Part shown: positions 21,611-30,331 of the stretch, piece after piece
How the letters are laid out: every line of letters starts with the position of its first letter
How positions within the stretch are numbered: the stretch's first letter is position 1
NCBI GenBank assembly: GCA_024695065.1
Contig: JAILIX010000022.1
Location: 1-39,159 of the forward strand
Origin: Fretibacterium sp.
GTDB lineage: Bacteria; Synergistota; Synergistia; Synergistales; Aminobacteriaceae
DNA length: 39,159 nucleotides
Direction: 5' to 3'
Position numbers and translations under genes: made by a program
Notes under the pieces: generated by a model
Told to the model about the DNA's origin: nothing
Seen by the model: the letters and a program-made list of their open reading frames with translations, nothing else
The model's database searches: none

Positions 21611-22843
21611 CTACTTGTACTGAGCGGGGTACTGGATCTTGGCCCCGGCGTACTCCAGCGGCCAGACGGTCTTGTACACGCCGTCCTGAACCTGAGAAAT
21701 GGCGATGGAGGCATAGACGTTGTTCTGGTAGTGCTGCTTGCCCGCGAAGGTGTGGTCCTCGAACTTGATGCGGTTGTAGGGCAGAATGATCTCCGGCCCG
21801 TTCGGGAACTTGCCCTGGATGTCCAGCTTCTCCAGTGCCTCCTTGACGGCGGAACCCTTCGTGGTTCCGGCAGCCTCAAAAGCGGTCTTGAGAATCCACG
21901 TCGCGGTGAAGGACTCGGCGGAGTGGCCGTTCATGTCGATGCCGTACTCCTTTTTGAACGCGGCGTTGATATCCTGGCCCTTCGTCAGGTCAGGGTTCCA
22001 CTCGACCACAGAGGCCACGCCGTTGGAAATGCCCTGGTTGTTCTGGAGGAAGGTGGGGTCAGTGTAGCCGTTCGCCTTGGCAACAAGGATAGCGGGCTTG
22101 TAATTCTGCTCCTGAAGCGTCTTCATAAGAAGGGTGGCGTCGTTGATGTAGCTCTCGGCGATGACAGCGTCGGCGTTGGCCTTCTTGAGGGTCAGGACCT
22201 CAGAGCTCAGGTCGGGCTGCCCGCCCTGGTACTCAACCGTGGCGACAATCTCCATGCCGTAGTCCGGCGCGAAGATCTTGGCGCAGCGGATAATCTCCTG
22301 GCCGATGTTGGAGTTGTCGGCAAAGATGGCGATGGTCTTCACCTCATGTCCCGTGGCGCGCGCCTGGTCACGGAGATAGTCGAACATCCCGCGGACGTAG
22401 ACGGAGTTCATGGGGCACATACGGAAGAAGTACTCGTAGCCGTTCTCAGAAAGGTTGTCAACGGTGGAGATAGCGGTGATCATGGGGATCTCGTTGGCCT
22501 CTCCCACCTGAGCAGCGATGTTGGTGAGGGTGGACTGGTGGCAGCCCAGCAGGGCATCGACATGGTCCTGAGTGACGAGCTTCTCCGCAACGGAGCGCGC
22601 CTTGGCAGCGTCGCCCTCGGTGTCGCCGCGGACGACCTCAATCATGCGGCCGTTCACGCCGCCCGCCTCGTTGATCATCTTGACGGCAAAGTCAACTCCG
22701 CGCATGATGTTGGTGCCAATGGCAGCGTTGGCGCCGGTGAGGGCGTACATTGCGCCGATACGGATGGGCGGCTCAGCTCCAAACGCTGTTCCGCACAGCG
22801 CGGCGATGCAGGCCATGACAACCAACAACTTCTTGATGCTCAT
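21611..22843 (-). CDS. livK: Branched-chain amino acid ABC transporter, substrate-binding protein (410 aa)
   Basis: This is a periplasmic type I binding protein that delivers leucine, isoleucine, valine or related amino acids to LivHM. The signal peptide MSIKKLLVVMACIAALCGTAFG is cleaved near AFG-AE. The mature N-terminus IRIGAMYALTGANAAIGTNIMRGVDFAVKMINE is the standard LivJ/LivK opening, and LGCHQSTLTNIAAQVGEANEIPMI is the ligand-side segment. The C-terminal SAESFTATWILKTAFEAAGTT also fits. It is the last gene of the operon, 83 bp after livF, behind GGGGGAG. That longer gap has a small CCGG hairpin that could separate its mRNA and allow higher expression. The exact amino acid preference is not readable. 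Confidence 0.93.
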   Translation of the reverse strand: MSIKKLLVVMACIAALCGTAFGAEPPIRIGAMYALTGANAAIGTNIMRGVDFAVKMINEAGGVNGRMIEVVRGDTEGDAAKARSVAEKLVTQDHVDALLGCHQSTLTNIAAQVGEANEIPMITAISTVDNLSENGYEYFFRMCPMNSVYVRGMFDYLRDQARATGHEVKTIAIFADNSNIGQEIIRCAKIFAPDYGMEIVATVEYQGGQPDLSSEVLTLKKANADAVIAESYINDATLLMKTLQEQNYKPAILVAKANGYTDPTFLQNNQGISNGVASVVEWNPDLTKGQDINAAFKKEYGIDMNGHSAESFTATWILKTAFEAAGTTKGSAVKEALEKLDIQGKFPNGPEIILPYNRIKFEDHTFAGKQHYQNNVYASIAISQVQDGVYKTVWPLEYAGAKIQYPAQYK

Positions 22844-22926
22844 AACAAACTCCCCCTTAAAAAGGTATTTTATTTCAACGGCCCAAGCCGGTGAAATCCG
22901 GTTTTGCGTCTCCTCTTCCAGTCCTC

Positions 22927-23634
22927 TTAAATCCCCAGATACGCGCGCTTCACGTGCTCATCGGCGCTGAGCTCGGAGGCTGTTCCGGACAGAGCCACCC
23001 GCCCGTTCTCGATGACATAGCCGCGGTCCGCTGTGGAGAGCGCCTTCGTCACATCCTGCTCCACCAGAATGACGGACAGGCCCTGCTGCTTCGCCATGCC
23101 GTGCGCCACGGTGAGGATATCATCCACCACGTTGGGCGCCAGCCCCAGGCTGGGTTCATCCAGAATGAGGAGCTTCGGCAGACCGATAAGCGCACGCGCC
23201 ACAGCCACCATCTGCTGCTCACCGCCGGACAGCGTTCCCGCCGCCTGCCGTTCCCGTTCCTTCAGGCGCGGGAAGTAGCCGTAACACACCTCCAGCGACT
23301 CCGCCAGCTTCGCTTTTGCCTCCGGGGAGAAGGCTCCCAGCTCCAGATTTTCGTACACTGTCATCTCCGTGAAGAGCTGGCGGCCCTCCGGCACCTGCAC
23401 AATGCCCGCATCCAGAATAGCCCGGCTCTTCCGGCCGCAAAGCTCCCGCCCGTCCAGCTGCACGCTGCCGCTCATGGGTTTGAGAAGCCCTGTGACGGCA
23501 CGGACGGTCGTGGTCTTGCCGGCGCCGTTGCTGCCCAGAACGGCAATGATCTCTCCATCATCCACATGAAAGCCCACATCCCACAGCACCTGCACCGCGC
23601 CATAACCCGCGTTCAGCCCCTCAACCCTTAACAT
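22927..23634 (-). CDS. livF: Branched-chain amino acid ABC transporter ATPase LivF (235 aa)
   Basis: This is the cytoplasmic ATP-binding subunit that drives uptake together with LivG. It has Walker A GSNGAGKTT, signature LSGGEQQMVAVARAL, Walker B LLILDEPSLGLAP and an H-loop region reading VEQDV, in which the usual His is Asp or shifted, as often in LivF. It overlaps the end of livG by 14 bp. Confidence 0.95.
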   Translation of the reverse strand: MLRVEGLNAGYGAVQVLWDVGFHVDDGEIIAVLGSNGAGKTTTVRAVTGLLKPMSGSVQLDGRELCGRKSRAILDAGIVQVPEGRQLFTEMTVYENLELGAFSPEAKAKLAESLEVCYGYFPRLKERERQAAGTLSGGEQQMVAVARALIGLPKLLILDEPSLGLAPNVVDDILTVAHGMAKQQGLSVILVEQDVTKALSTADRGYVIENGRVALSGTASELSADEHVKRAYLGI

Positions 23635-24364
23635 TGGGCGCTCCTTTCCCCAGATAAACCTCCATCACATAGGGGTCGTTCATCACCTGTTCCGGCGTGC
23701 CCTCGGCGATCTTCTCCCCGTGGTGCAGCACAACGACCTTCCCGCACAGCGACACAACGGCCCTCATGATGTGCTCGATGAGGAAGATTGTGACGCCGCC
23801 CTCGTTGATGCGGCGGATGAGCGCGATGGCGTCCTCCGTCTCCGTGGGATTGAGTCCCGCCATGGCCTCGTCCAGGAACAGCATATCCGGCTTCGTCGCC
23901 AGGGCGCGGGCCACTTCCAGCCGTTTCTGGTCCGGCGTGCCCATCTCGCGCGCCAGCACATCCCTCCTGGCGGTCAGCCCTGTGAACTCCAGAATCCCCT
24001 CCGCGATCTCCCGGGCCTGGCTGAGACTCTTTGCTTTATGCCGGCCAAAGAACGCCCCGGAAGCCACGTTGTCCAGCACCGTGAGGTTGCCCAGCGGCTT
24101 CATGATTTGAAACGTTCGCGCAATGCCCATGTCCGCAAACTGATAGGCACGCAGTCCGGTGATGTCCCGCCCGCGGTAGAAAATCTGCCCGCTGGTGGGG
24201 GGATAAAATCCGCAGATCATGTTGAAGGTGGTGGATTTGCCCGCGCCGTTGGGGCCAATCATGCCGGTAATGGCCCCCTCCTCCGCCGTGAGGGAAACAT
24301 CCGAGACGGCCTTCAGCCCCCTGAAGCTCTTGCAGAGCCCCCTGACCTCAAGGACAGCGCTCAT
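23621..24364 (-). CDS. livG: Branched-chain amino acid ABC transporter ATPase LivG (247 aa)
   Basis: This is the partner ATPase of LivF. Walker A is GPNGAGKST (37-45), Walker B is MLFLDEAMAGLNPTE (from 161), and the H-loop is IEHIM. The LivG-type insertion QFADMGIARTFQIMKPLGNLTVLDNV is present. The signature motif is divergent: where LSGGQ is expected it reads MGTPDQ (141-146), followed by a normal KRLEVARALAT. Some LivG relatives show similar signatures, so this is probably a subfamily trait. Its start overlaps livM by 4 bp. Confidence 0.94.
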   Translation of the reverse strand: MSAVLEVRGLCKSFRGLKAVSDVSLTAEEGAITGMIGPNGAGKSTTFNMICGFYPPTSGQIFYRGRDITGLRAYQFADMGIARTFQIMKPLGNLTVLDNVASGAFFGRHKAKSLSQAREIAEGILEFTGLTARRDVLAREMGTPDQKRLEVARALATKPDMLFLDEAMAGLNPTETEDAIALIRRINEGGVTIFLIEHIMRAVVSLCGKVVVLHHGEKIAEGTPEQVMNDPYVMEVYLGKGAPNVKG

Positions 24365-25401
24365 GACTGCGCCTCCTTTCCGTTTTTATCCATATTCCGT
24401 CCCAGCACACGCCCCTCAAGGAAATCACGGAAGGCGCTGTGGCTGTACCAGCCCAGAATGCCCGTGGGACGGAAGCGGATGACCACAATCAGCACCACGG
24501 CGTAGAGGATGAGGTTGATGCCGGGCAGGATGCCGCCGAAGGTGTTGCGGAGGTATTCTGAAAGCGAGACCATGAGAATGCCGCCGACAAGGGGGCCCTC
24601 AACGAAGGCGGAGCCGCCGATGATGGCGGGAAGCACCAGTTCCACCGAAGCGCTCTGGAGCATGATGTTCGGGTCGATGTAGCGGTAATAGCAGGCGTAG
24701 AAGAAACCCGCCACGGCCGAGACGCTGGCGCTGATGACCACGGCGATGACCTTGTACTTCAGCGGCCGTATGCCGATGGCGGCGGCCACGTCCTCGTCCT
24801 CGCGGATGGTCTTGAGGGCAAAGCCCAGCCTGGAATTATCAATGCGCTTCATGATGAGATACACCCCCACCATCATGGCAAAGGCGATGTAATAGTAGAT
24901 GGCCCTGTCCTTAAAGCTGAACAGAAGCCAGTTGTTGCCGCGGACATAGGGCAGGCCGACGCCAATGGCCTTGCCCGCGAAGTCCCAGTTGAGGATAATC
25001 TGGCGGACGGCCTCGGCAAAGGCGATGGTCACGAGGGTGAAGTACGGCCCCCGCAGAATGAAGCACTGGGAGAAGACCAGGCCGGTGATGACCGCCGTGA
25101 CAAGGACCGCTATGGGCAGGGATACCCAGGGGTTCATGCCAAACTGCGTGACGCACAGCACAGAGGTGTAGGCCCCGATGCCCATGAAACAGGCGTGCCC
25201 GATGGAGTTCTGTCCGGTCATGCCGCCCAGCAGGTTCCACGCCAGGGACATGGTGGTCATGTAGAAAGCAAGGATAAAGACGTTCTGGATGTACGGCATG
25301 CCGGAGAGTGTCAGCGGCAGCACCAGCATCACGGCCACCAGAAGCGCCAGCGCGGCAGCGGCACGTCTTCGGAAGGTTGAGCTGAAGATTGTTCTGAACA
25401 T
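24361..25401 (-). CDS. livM: Branched-chain amino acid ABC transporter permease LivM (346 aa)
   Basis: This inner-membrane permease subunit forms the channel with LivH. It has about nine to ten hydrophobic segments. The family loop LGGMTGQNSIGHACFMGIGAYTSVL matches the usual LLxGxxGQxSLGHAAF motif. The ATPase-contact region is RIDNSRLGFALKTIREDEDVAAAIGIRPLKYK, and the last helices contain LPAIIGGSAFVEGPLVGGILMVSLSEYLR. It starts 4 bp after livH. Confidence 0.95.
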   Translation of the reverse strand: MFRTIFSSTFRRRAAAALALLVAVMLVLPLTLSGMPYIQNVFILAFYMTTMSLAWNLLGGMTGQNSIGHACFMGIGAYTSVLCVTQFGMNPWVSLPIAVLVTAVITGLVFSQCFILRGPYFTLVTIAFAEAVRQIILNWDFAGKAIGVGLPYVRGNNWLLFSFKDRAIYYYIAFAMMVGVYLIMKRIDNSRLGFALKTIREDEDVAAAIGIRPLKYKVIAVVISASVSAVAGFFYACYYRYIDPNIMLQSASVELVLPAIIGGSAFVEGPLVGGILMVSLSEYLRNTFGGILPGINLILYAVVLIVVIRFRPTGILGWYSHSAFRDFLEGRVLGRNMDKNGKEAQS

Positions 25402-25405
25402 AACG

Positions 25406-26269
25406 TTATGCCCTCCTCAGGAGGATGTTCTGGCGGATGACGAGTATGACGATGAACGTGGCAAACACCACCAGAGTCCGCAGGCTGGGACCGATGAACA
25501 GCGATACCAGCGTCTCAAGCAGGCCAAGGAAGATGCCCGCGAAGAACGCGCCGGGAATGCTGCCCAGCCCGCCCACCACCACCACGATAAGCGCACGGAA
25601 GCCAAAGTTGGAACCCGCCGTAGGGTTGATAACGTAGAACAGCGTGAGCAGCGCGCCGGATACCCCTGCCAGCGCCGCCCCCAGACCGTAGGTGATCATG
25701 TAAATCTTCTTCGAGTCAATGCCCACGACCTGGGCGCCGATGGGGTTCTGGGACACTGCGCGTATCTTCTTTCCCACAGGCGTATATTTAAGGAAAAAGA
25801 ACAGTGCGATGGAGATAACAATCAGCACGCCGAAGCTGACGACCTTGGGCAGCGCCACGGTAACCGGTCCGAAAGACAGTATCGTTGAGGAGTATCCCGT
25901 GGTGATAGTGCGGTAGTCGGACGAGAAGATGACCTGCGCCACGTTGGTGAGAAGGACGCCCATGCCGACGGTGAGAAAGAGGAGGTTGGTGAAGCTGTGG
26001 GTTCCCAGCGACGGAGTGATGAGGGTGTGCTGAAAAAGCGCCCCGAAGAGGAACATCGTCAGGGCTACGAGGGGCACGGCAAGATAGGGGTCTATGCCGA
26101 GCCATGCGTGGAAGACGTAGGTCAGGTACATCCCGACCATGAGCATCTCACCGTGACAGAAGTTGATAATCTTCATCACGCCGAAGATGATGTTCTGCCC
26201 CATCCCCATGAGGGAGTAGAACCCGCCAATCATGAGACCGTTAAGGCACGCCTGGAGAAAGGTATCCAT
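25406..26269 (-). CDS. livH: Branched-chain amino acid ABC transporter permease LivH (287 aa)
   Basis: This is the first gene of the importer operon. It has about eight membrane segments. The motif MGMGQNIIFGVMKIINFCHGEMLMVGMYL matches the LivH hallmark (IFGVMRVINFAHGE...). The ATPase-contact loop is KIRAVSQNPIGAQVVGID, and AFRALIVVVVGGLGSIPGAFFAGIFLGLLE covers the last helices. The start follows AAGGTGA. The predicted promoter lies about 90 bp upstream. Confidence 0.95.
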   Translation of the reverse strand: MDTFLQACLNGLMIGGFYSLMGMGQNIIFGVMKIINFCHGEMLMVGMYLTYVFHAWLGIDPYLAVPLVALTMFLFGALFQHTLITPSLGTHSFTNLLFLTVGMGVLLTNVAQVIFSSDYRTITTGYSSTILSFGPVTVALPKVVSFGVLIVISIALFFFLKYTPVGKKIRAVSQNPIGAQVVGIDSKKIYMITYGLGAALAGVSGALLTLFYVINPTAGSNFGFRALIVVVVGGLGSIPGAFFAGIFLGLLETLVSLFIGPSLRTLVVFATFIVILVIRQNILLRRA

Positions 26270-26353
26270 TTAAAATTTTCACCTTCGCTCGTTTCCGGAG
26301 CAACTCAGAATCCCGCCTGAATCTCCCGGAGAATAGGAAAAAACATTATATTT

Positions 26354-26383
26354 ATCCTATCAGAAATCCGCCCCTGACGTCAA
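26354..26383 (-). promoter_or_regulatory. Probable promoter of livHMGFK
   Basis: On the minus strand TTGACG (26383-26378) and TAGGAT (26359-26354) are 18 bp apart. An inverted repeat ATAGGA (26333-26338) and TCCTAT (26355-26360) overlaps the -10 box. Two direct repeats AACCGGGA (26402 and 26424, 22 bp apart) lie upstream of the -35, where an activator could bind. Confidence 0.55.
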
Positions 26384-26446
26384 CCTTCGCCACTGGTCCC
26401 GAACCGGGAGGAGACACCGGCCCAACCGGGAATCTCTCCCCGGCCT

Positions 26447-28273
26447 TCACTCCGTCCAGACGGTGATGGAGGGGAAGCCCCCGCGGGAGCACCGGATGCT
26501 GAAGCGGGGCAGCAGCGCGCGCTCCACAGCCCCCACGGACCGCACGTTCACCCACAGGGGCACCGGGGCCGGTGCTTCGCCGCCCGGACCGGAAGAAAGC
26601 CCGCTGCATGGGTCCGGCTCCCCCGGGTCCATAACAAAAAGCCCCTCATCCTCAAGCCGGCGGATCAGGGCCCTTCGGTCCCCGACTGGGTCAATCCGGA
26701 CCATCAGTCCAAAGGGCGGGATATCCAGCTCCTCACGCAGCGCCAGCTCCTTTTCCCAGAAACGCCCCCAGCCCCTCGCCAGAAGTTCCCGCCACTCCAG
26801 GCCCCGGCGCCGGCTCTGGACCAATACGGTCCGGCCTCCTTTGCCGGTCCCGCAGCCCCGCCAGCAGGACTCCCACACCATGCTGAAGGTCTGGAAGCGC
26901 GCACTGTACTCCGCCCTGCGGAGCTCCGCGTCCAGATCCAGCCAGGCCGCCAGCCCCACGTCCAGACCGTCGCAGAGCGCCAGCGCTCCCCGCGTCCCCA
27001 GAATGAGGGAAGCACTGTCCTCTGTCCGGCCTTTCCCCGGACGATGGGATGTCCTGTCATCATGAAGGAGGACGGGAAAGTCCCGGACCAGACGTCCCGC
27101 CATCGAAGCAAGCGCTTCAAGCCCGGGACGCCGCCCGGACCAGAGCCCTCCCCGGCAGTCCGGGCAGCAGGAGGGAAGGGCCGTTCGGGCCCCGCAGCGT
27201 ACACAACGCAGGCTCCGCCCCGCATCCTCGCTGCGCATGATTCCCCCGCAGCGGGGACAGCGGACCGCGTGGCCGCACTCCGCGCAGAACACCTCCGCGG
27301 CTTCCCCCCGCCGGTCGAGAATCCAGAGGACATGCCGTCCTCCGTCCAGCTCTGCCCGTGTCCGTTCCAGCAGGGAGACCGTCAGGGGCAGCGTCCCCTC
27401 CACGCCGCGCTCCTCTCCTTTGAGAGACCGGCGCACGTCGGCAAAAATCAAATTTTTGCGGTCGGGAAGAACATCACAGGCAGGCTTTGCCCGGAGGAAG
27501 GTCCTGGCGGAGGGGAGCCGGCCTCCCAGGACAAGCTCCGCCCCCAGCAGGGACGCCCGTTTTCCCGCAAGGCTGCGGGCGGGAATACGCGGAGGCCGCT
27601 GAGAGACGTAAGCGGGGTTGGCCTCGTCCTCCACCATAATCCGGTCTGCCCTCAGAGGGGCAAAGACTCCCCCCGGCGGAGCAACGACAATTCTTACCTC
27701 CCCCGCCCTCACGGCACGCCAGGTGTCCCACAGCTTCCTGCCGCCGGTGGAGGGCCACAGCACCGCTTCGGAACGCAGGGAGGCCGGGAGCCCCGTGAAG
27801 AATGCCTTAGCCGCGGACGCCTCCGGAAAAAGGAGCAGCGTCCGCCCCGCCTCCCCGAGACGGCTGAGGTAAAAATCCCGACGCTCCCCGTCCCAGGGAT
27901 TGAAACAGTGAAGTTCACGGAAAGCAGCCGGCTCCGGTGTCTCCTCCGGCACAGGGGGAACTGCCTCCCCCCTGAGGAACGGCTGGGGGCAAAAAGTCTG
28001 AAGGGCCAGCCCCGCCCCGCAGAGGAAAGTGCTCCCCACCCACAGCGCCAGGGGCCACAGGCCGGCGTTCAGGGCACAGGTCTCATCAAGAATATCGGCG
28101 ATACGGCGAATAGTATTGGAAGGCTCCGTCCGGGCAGGCTGCAGGACAAACCCCACGCGCAGTCCTCTGCCCACAGGAACACGAACACGCGCGCCGGGGG
28201 GCGGAACACGGTCCGCCTCGTAGGTCAGTGCGTTCCACCACGGCCCCGGGACGATAACGTCAACAAGGGGCAT
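26447..28273 (-). CDS. priA: PriA-like primosomal protein (608 aa) with lost ATPase motifs
   Basis: PriA restarts stalled replication forks. The N-terminal DNA-binding domain (VDVIVPGPWWNALTYEA, GARVRVPVGRGLRVGFV) is recognisable. The eight zinc-binding cysteines lie in four pairs (330/333, 339/342, 357/360, 370/373), and the C-terminal domain includes ELDIPPFGLMVRI. The helicase core is degenerate. The Walker A position (usually GVTGSGKTE) reads CFNPWDGER at about 123-131. DEEH is EDEA at 215-218, and GSATPS is GGRLPS. ATP-driven unwinding is thus very unlikely, though fork binding and primosome assembly may remain. Actinobacterial PriA proteins show a similar loss. It lies 6 bp after coaBC and ends the long housekeeping run. 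Confidence 0.88.
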   Translation of the reverse strand: MPLVDVIVPGPWWNALTYEADRVPPPGARVRVPVGRGLRVGFVLQPARTEPSNTIRRIADILDETCALNAGLWPLALWVGSTFLCGAGLALQTFCPQPFLRGEAVPPVPEETPEPAAFRELHCFNPWDGERRDFYLSRLGEAGRTLLLFPEASAAKAFFTGLPASLRSEAVLWPSTGGRKLWDTWRAVRAGEVRIVVAPPGGVFAPLRADRIMVEDEANPAYVSQRPPRIPARSLAGKRASLLGAELVLGGRLPSARTFLRAKPACDVLPDRKNLIFADVRRSLKGEERGVEGTLPLTVSLLERTRAELDGGRHVLWILDRRGEAAEVFCAECGHAVRCPRCGGIMRSEDAGRSLRCVRCGARTALPSCCPDCRGGLWSGRRPGLEALASMAGRLVRDFPVLLHDDRTSHRPGKGRTEDSASLILGTRGALALCDGLDVGLAAWLDLDAELRRAEYSARFQTFSMVWESCWRGCGTGKGGRTVLVQSRRRGLEWRELLARGWGRFWEKELALREELDIPPFGLMVRIDPVGDRRALIRRLEDEGLFVMDPGEPDPCSGLSSGPGGEAPAPVPLWVNVRSVGAVERALLPRFSIRCSRGGFPSITVWTE

Positions 28274-28279
28274 AGGGGC

Positions 28280-29515
28280 TCAGCAGCGGGGAAACAGGCC
28301 CCGTCCGGCCAGGGAATCCCACACGGAACGGGCCACGTCCTCCTTCAGGCCGGAAAAGCTCTCGTCCTCTCCGGAGCGGCCGATAAGGCGCAGGGTATTG
28401 GTCTCCGAGGCAAAACCGCTGCCCGACGCAAGGACATCGTTGACAAGGATGGCGTCCAGCCCCTTGCGCTCCAGCTTGCTCCGGGCGTTGCGCAGCAGGT
28501 CGTCCGTCTCAGCGGCAAAGCCGATCAAAATCTGGTCCGGACGTTTGGCACGCCCCACCTCCGCGGCAATGTCGGGGTTCTGCACAAGTTCGATGGAAAC
28601 TTCCTCCCGCCCCTCGCGCTTCACCTTGCGCTCCGCCCGCTTCTTTGCACGATAATCCCCCACGGCTGCGGCCTTGACAATAATCTGAGCCCAGGGAAGG
28701 GAGCTCATCACCGCATCCCGCATCTCCAGAGCCGAAACAGCGGGCAGGACCTCAAACCCATACAGGGAACAGGGGGGATCAACAGGCCCCAGAACCACAC
28801 GGACCTCCGCTCCGCGCCGCCAGGCCCCGCGGGCCATTGCCAGCCCCATCCGTCCCGTGCTGGGATTGGAGATGAAGCGCACGGGGTCAAGGTATTCACG
28901 GGTTGGCCCCGCGGTGACAAGGACGTGAAGCCCCTCCATGTCCTGAGGCGTCAGCGCGCGAAAAATCTCCTCCGCGATTTCCTCCGGCTCCGGCATACGG
29001 CCCCTGCCCGCCTCCCCGCAGGCCAGGGCCCCTGCGGCAGGCTCCACAATTCTCGCTCCGCGCCCGGCCAGAGTCTTCAGGTTCTCCTGCGTTGCAGGGT
29101 GCTCCAGCATATGAGTGTTCATGGCCGGAAAAATCACCACAGGCACGCGGGCCGCCAGAAAGACCGCCCCCGTCAATCCGTCCGCCCGCCCCTGAGCCAG
29201 GACGGCGGCGGTGTTGGCCGTACAGGGCGCGACGGCAACAGTCTCCGCCCACTCCGCCAGACGGATATGGGGAATTTCAAAGCCGTGCTCTTCCGACAGA
29301 AGATCCTCCTCCCGCCAGACACGACGGCCCGACAGTGTGGAGAGCGCGAGGGGCGCGACAAACTTTTCCGCAGCGCGCGTGAGGATAACCTCGACCTCAC
29401 ACCCTGCCTTCACGAGGCGGCGGACCAGCTCCGGCGTTTTGTAGGCGGCAATGCCGCCGGTCACGCAGAGCAGGACCCGCCTTCCTTCACAGAAACCGGC
29501 AGCGGTCAGGGCCAA
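28280..29515 (-). CDS. coaBC: Bifunctional phosphopantothenoylcysteine decarboxylase/synthetase (411 aa)
   Basis: It makes 4'-phosphopantetheine in coenzyme A synthesis. The N-terminal flavoprotein (CoaC) half has VTGGIAAYKTPELVRRL, the active His in IPHIRLAEWAE, PAMNTHML and the flexible-flap Cys in GALACGEAGRGRMPEP. The CoaB half begins near LHVLVTAGPTREYLDPVRFISNPSTGRMG and ends with DAILVNDV...GFASETNTL, with Lys residues in KAAAVGDYRAKK. The start is probably TTG 29515, 7 bp after GGAG and 4 bp after the rpoZ stop. Confidence 0.95.
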   Translation of the reverse strand: MALTAAGFCEGRRVLLCVTGGIAAYKTPELVRRLVKAGCEVEVILTRAAEKFVAPLALSTLSGRRVWREEDLLSEEHGFEIPHIRLAEWAETVAVAPCTANTAAVLAQGRADGLTGAVFLAARVPVVIFPAMNTHMLEHPATQENLKTLAGRGARIVEPAAGALACGEAGRGRMPEPEEIAEEIFRALTPQDMEGLHVLVTAGPTREYLDPVRFISNPSTGRMGLAMARGAWRRGAEVRVVLGPVDPPCSLYGFEVLPAVSALEMRDAVMSSLPWAQIIVKAAAVGDYRAKKRAERKVKREGREEVSIELVQNPDIAAEVGRAKRPDQILIGFAAETDDLLRNARSKLERKGLDAILVNDVLASGSGFASETNTLRLIGRSGEDESFSGLKEDVARSVWDSLAGRGLFPRC

Positions 29516-29519
29516 ATGG

Positions 29520-29750
29520 CTACTCCGTCTCGTTCTGAGACAGCCTCAGGGGATCGCCCGGAGCCGGAATGCCCTGCCCCAGATCGGCTTCCTTCAGCGC
29601 GATGGAAAGATAGCGCTCATTGACATCGTGCTCAAGCACCGTCTTGTGCTCCCCCAGCCAGCGCGCCCGCGCAGCGATACGCGCCGTGATTTCATACTTG
29701 TTATCCATCCCGCTTTTCCGGGAAAGTGCCTCAAGGTCGTAAAACTTCAT
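29520..29750 (-). CDS. rpoZ: RNA polymerase omega subunit (76 aa)
   Basis: This is a small subunit that helps assemble RNA polymerase. The hallmark NKYEITARIAARARWLGE (17-34) is clear, followed by the conserved region of the YLSIALKEADLG type. It overlaps gmk by 4 bp and precedes coaBC, the common gmk-rpoZ-coaBC order. Confidence 0.92.
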   Translation of the reverse strand: MKFYDLEALSRKSGMDNKYEITARIAARARWLGEHKTVLEHDVNERYLSIALKEADLGQGIPAPGDPLRLSQNETE

Positions 29751-30325
29751 TCTTCCACCCCACGCTTCATTCGATAATTTAAAATAAGTCTCCTCAGGGC
29801 CGCAGCCGCCTCGTCAAGGTCGCCGTTCACCACAATGTGGTCATACTCCTCCGCCTGACGAAGTTCCGCGGCCGCGTTTTTCAGCCGGAGCTGAAGTTCC
29901 GCGTCATCCTCCGTTCCCCGGCCGCGGAGGCGGTGCTCCAGTTCCTCAAGGGAAGGAGGAGAGACAAAAACAGACACCGCACCCGGAACCCGGCGGCGAA
30001 CCTGAAGGGCACCCTGCACATCAATCTCCAGAAGAACGTCATGCCCTGCGCTCAGTTCTCTTTCCACATCCTCACGGAGTGTGCCGTAACAGGCATCATG
30101 AACATGAGCGTACTCAAGGAAAGCCCCCTGTTTCACCCGCTCCTCGAAGTCCTCGCCGGAAATAAAGCGGTAATCCACACCATCCTGTTCCTCCGGCCTG
30201 GGGCGGCGCGTCGTGCAGGAGATGGAGTAGACCAGATCCTCAATGTCATTCAGAGCGCGCTTGCGGAGCGTCCCCTTTCCCACGCCGCTGGGTCCTGACA
30301 GGATAAACAGCCGTCCCCGTGCCAT
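29747..30325 (-). CDS. gmk: Guanylate kinase (192 aa)
   Basis: It phosphorylates GMP to GDP. P-loop GPSGVGKGT (11-19), GMP-binding SCTTRRPRPEEQDGVDYRFIS, FLEYAHVHDACYGT and LLEIDVQGALQVR are all present. The lid Arg motif is in RGRGTEDDAELQLRLKNA. It lies 6 bp after yicC. Confidence 0.96.
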   Translation of the reverse strand: MARGRLFILSGPSGVGKGTLRKRALNDIEDLVYSISCTTRRPRPEEQDGVDYRFISGEDFEERVKQGAFLEYAHVHDACYGTLREDVERELSAGHDVLLEIDVQGALQVRRRVPGAVSVFVSPPSLEELEHRLRGRGTEDDAELQLRLKNAAAELRQAEEYDHIVVNGDLDEAAAALRRLILNYRMKRGVEE

Positions 30326-30331
30326 TGCGCC

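Noticed and set aside
27044-29623. An 859-codon open frame on the plus strand
   Set aside because: It is antisense to priA and coaBC, with Arg/Pro/Gly-rich low-complexity translation and no domain.
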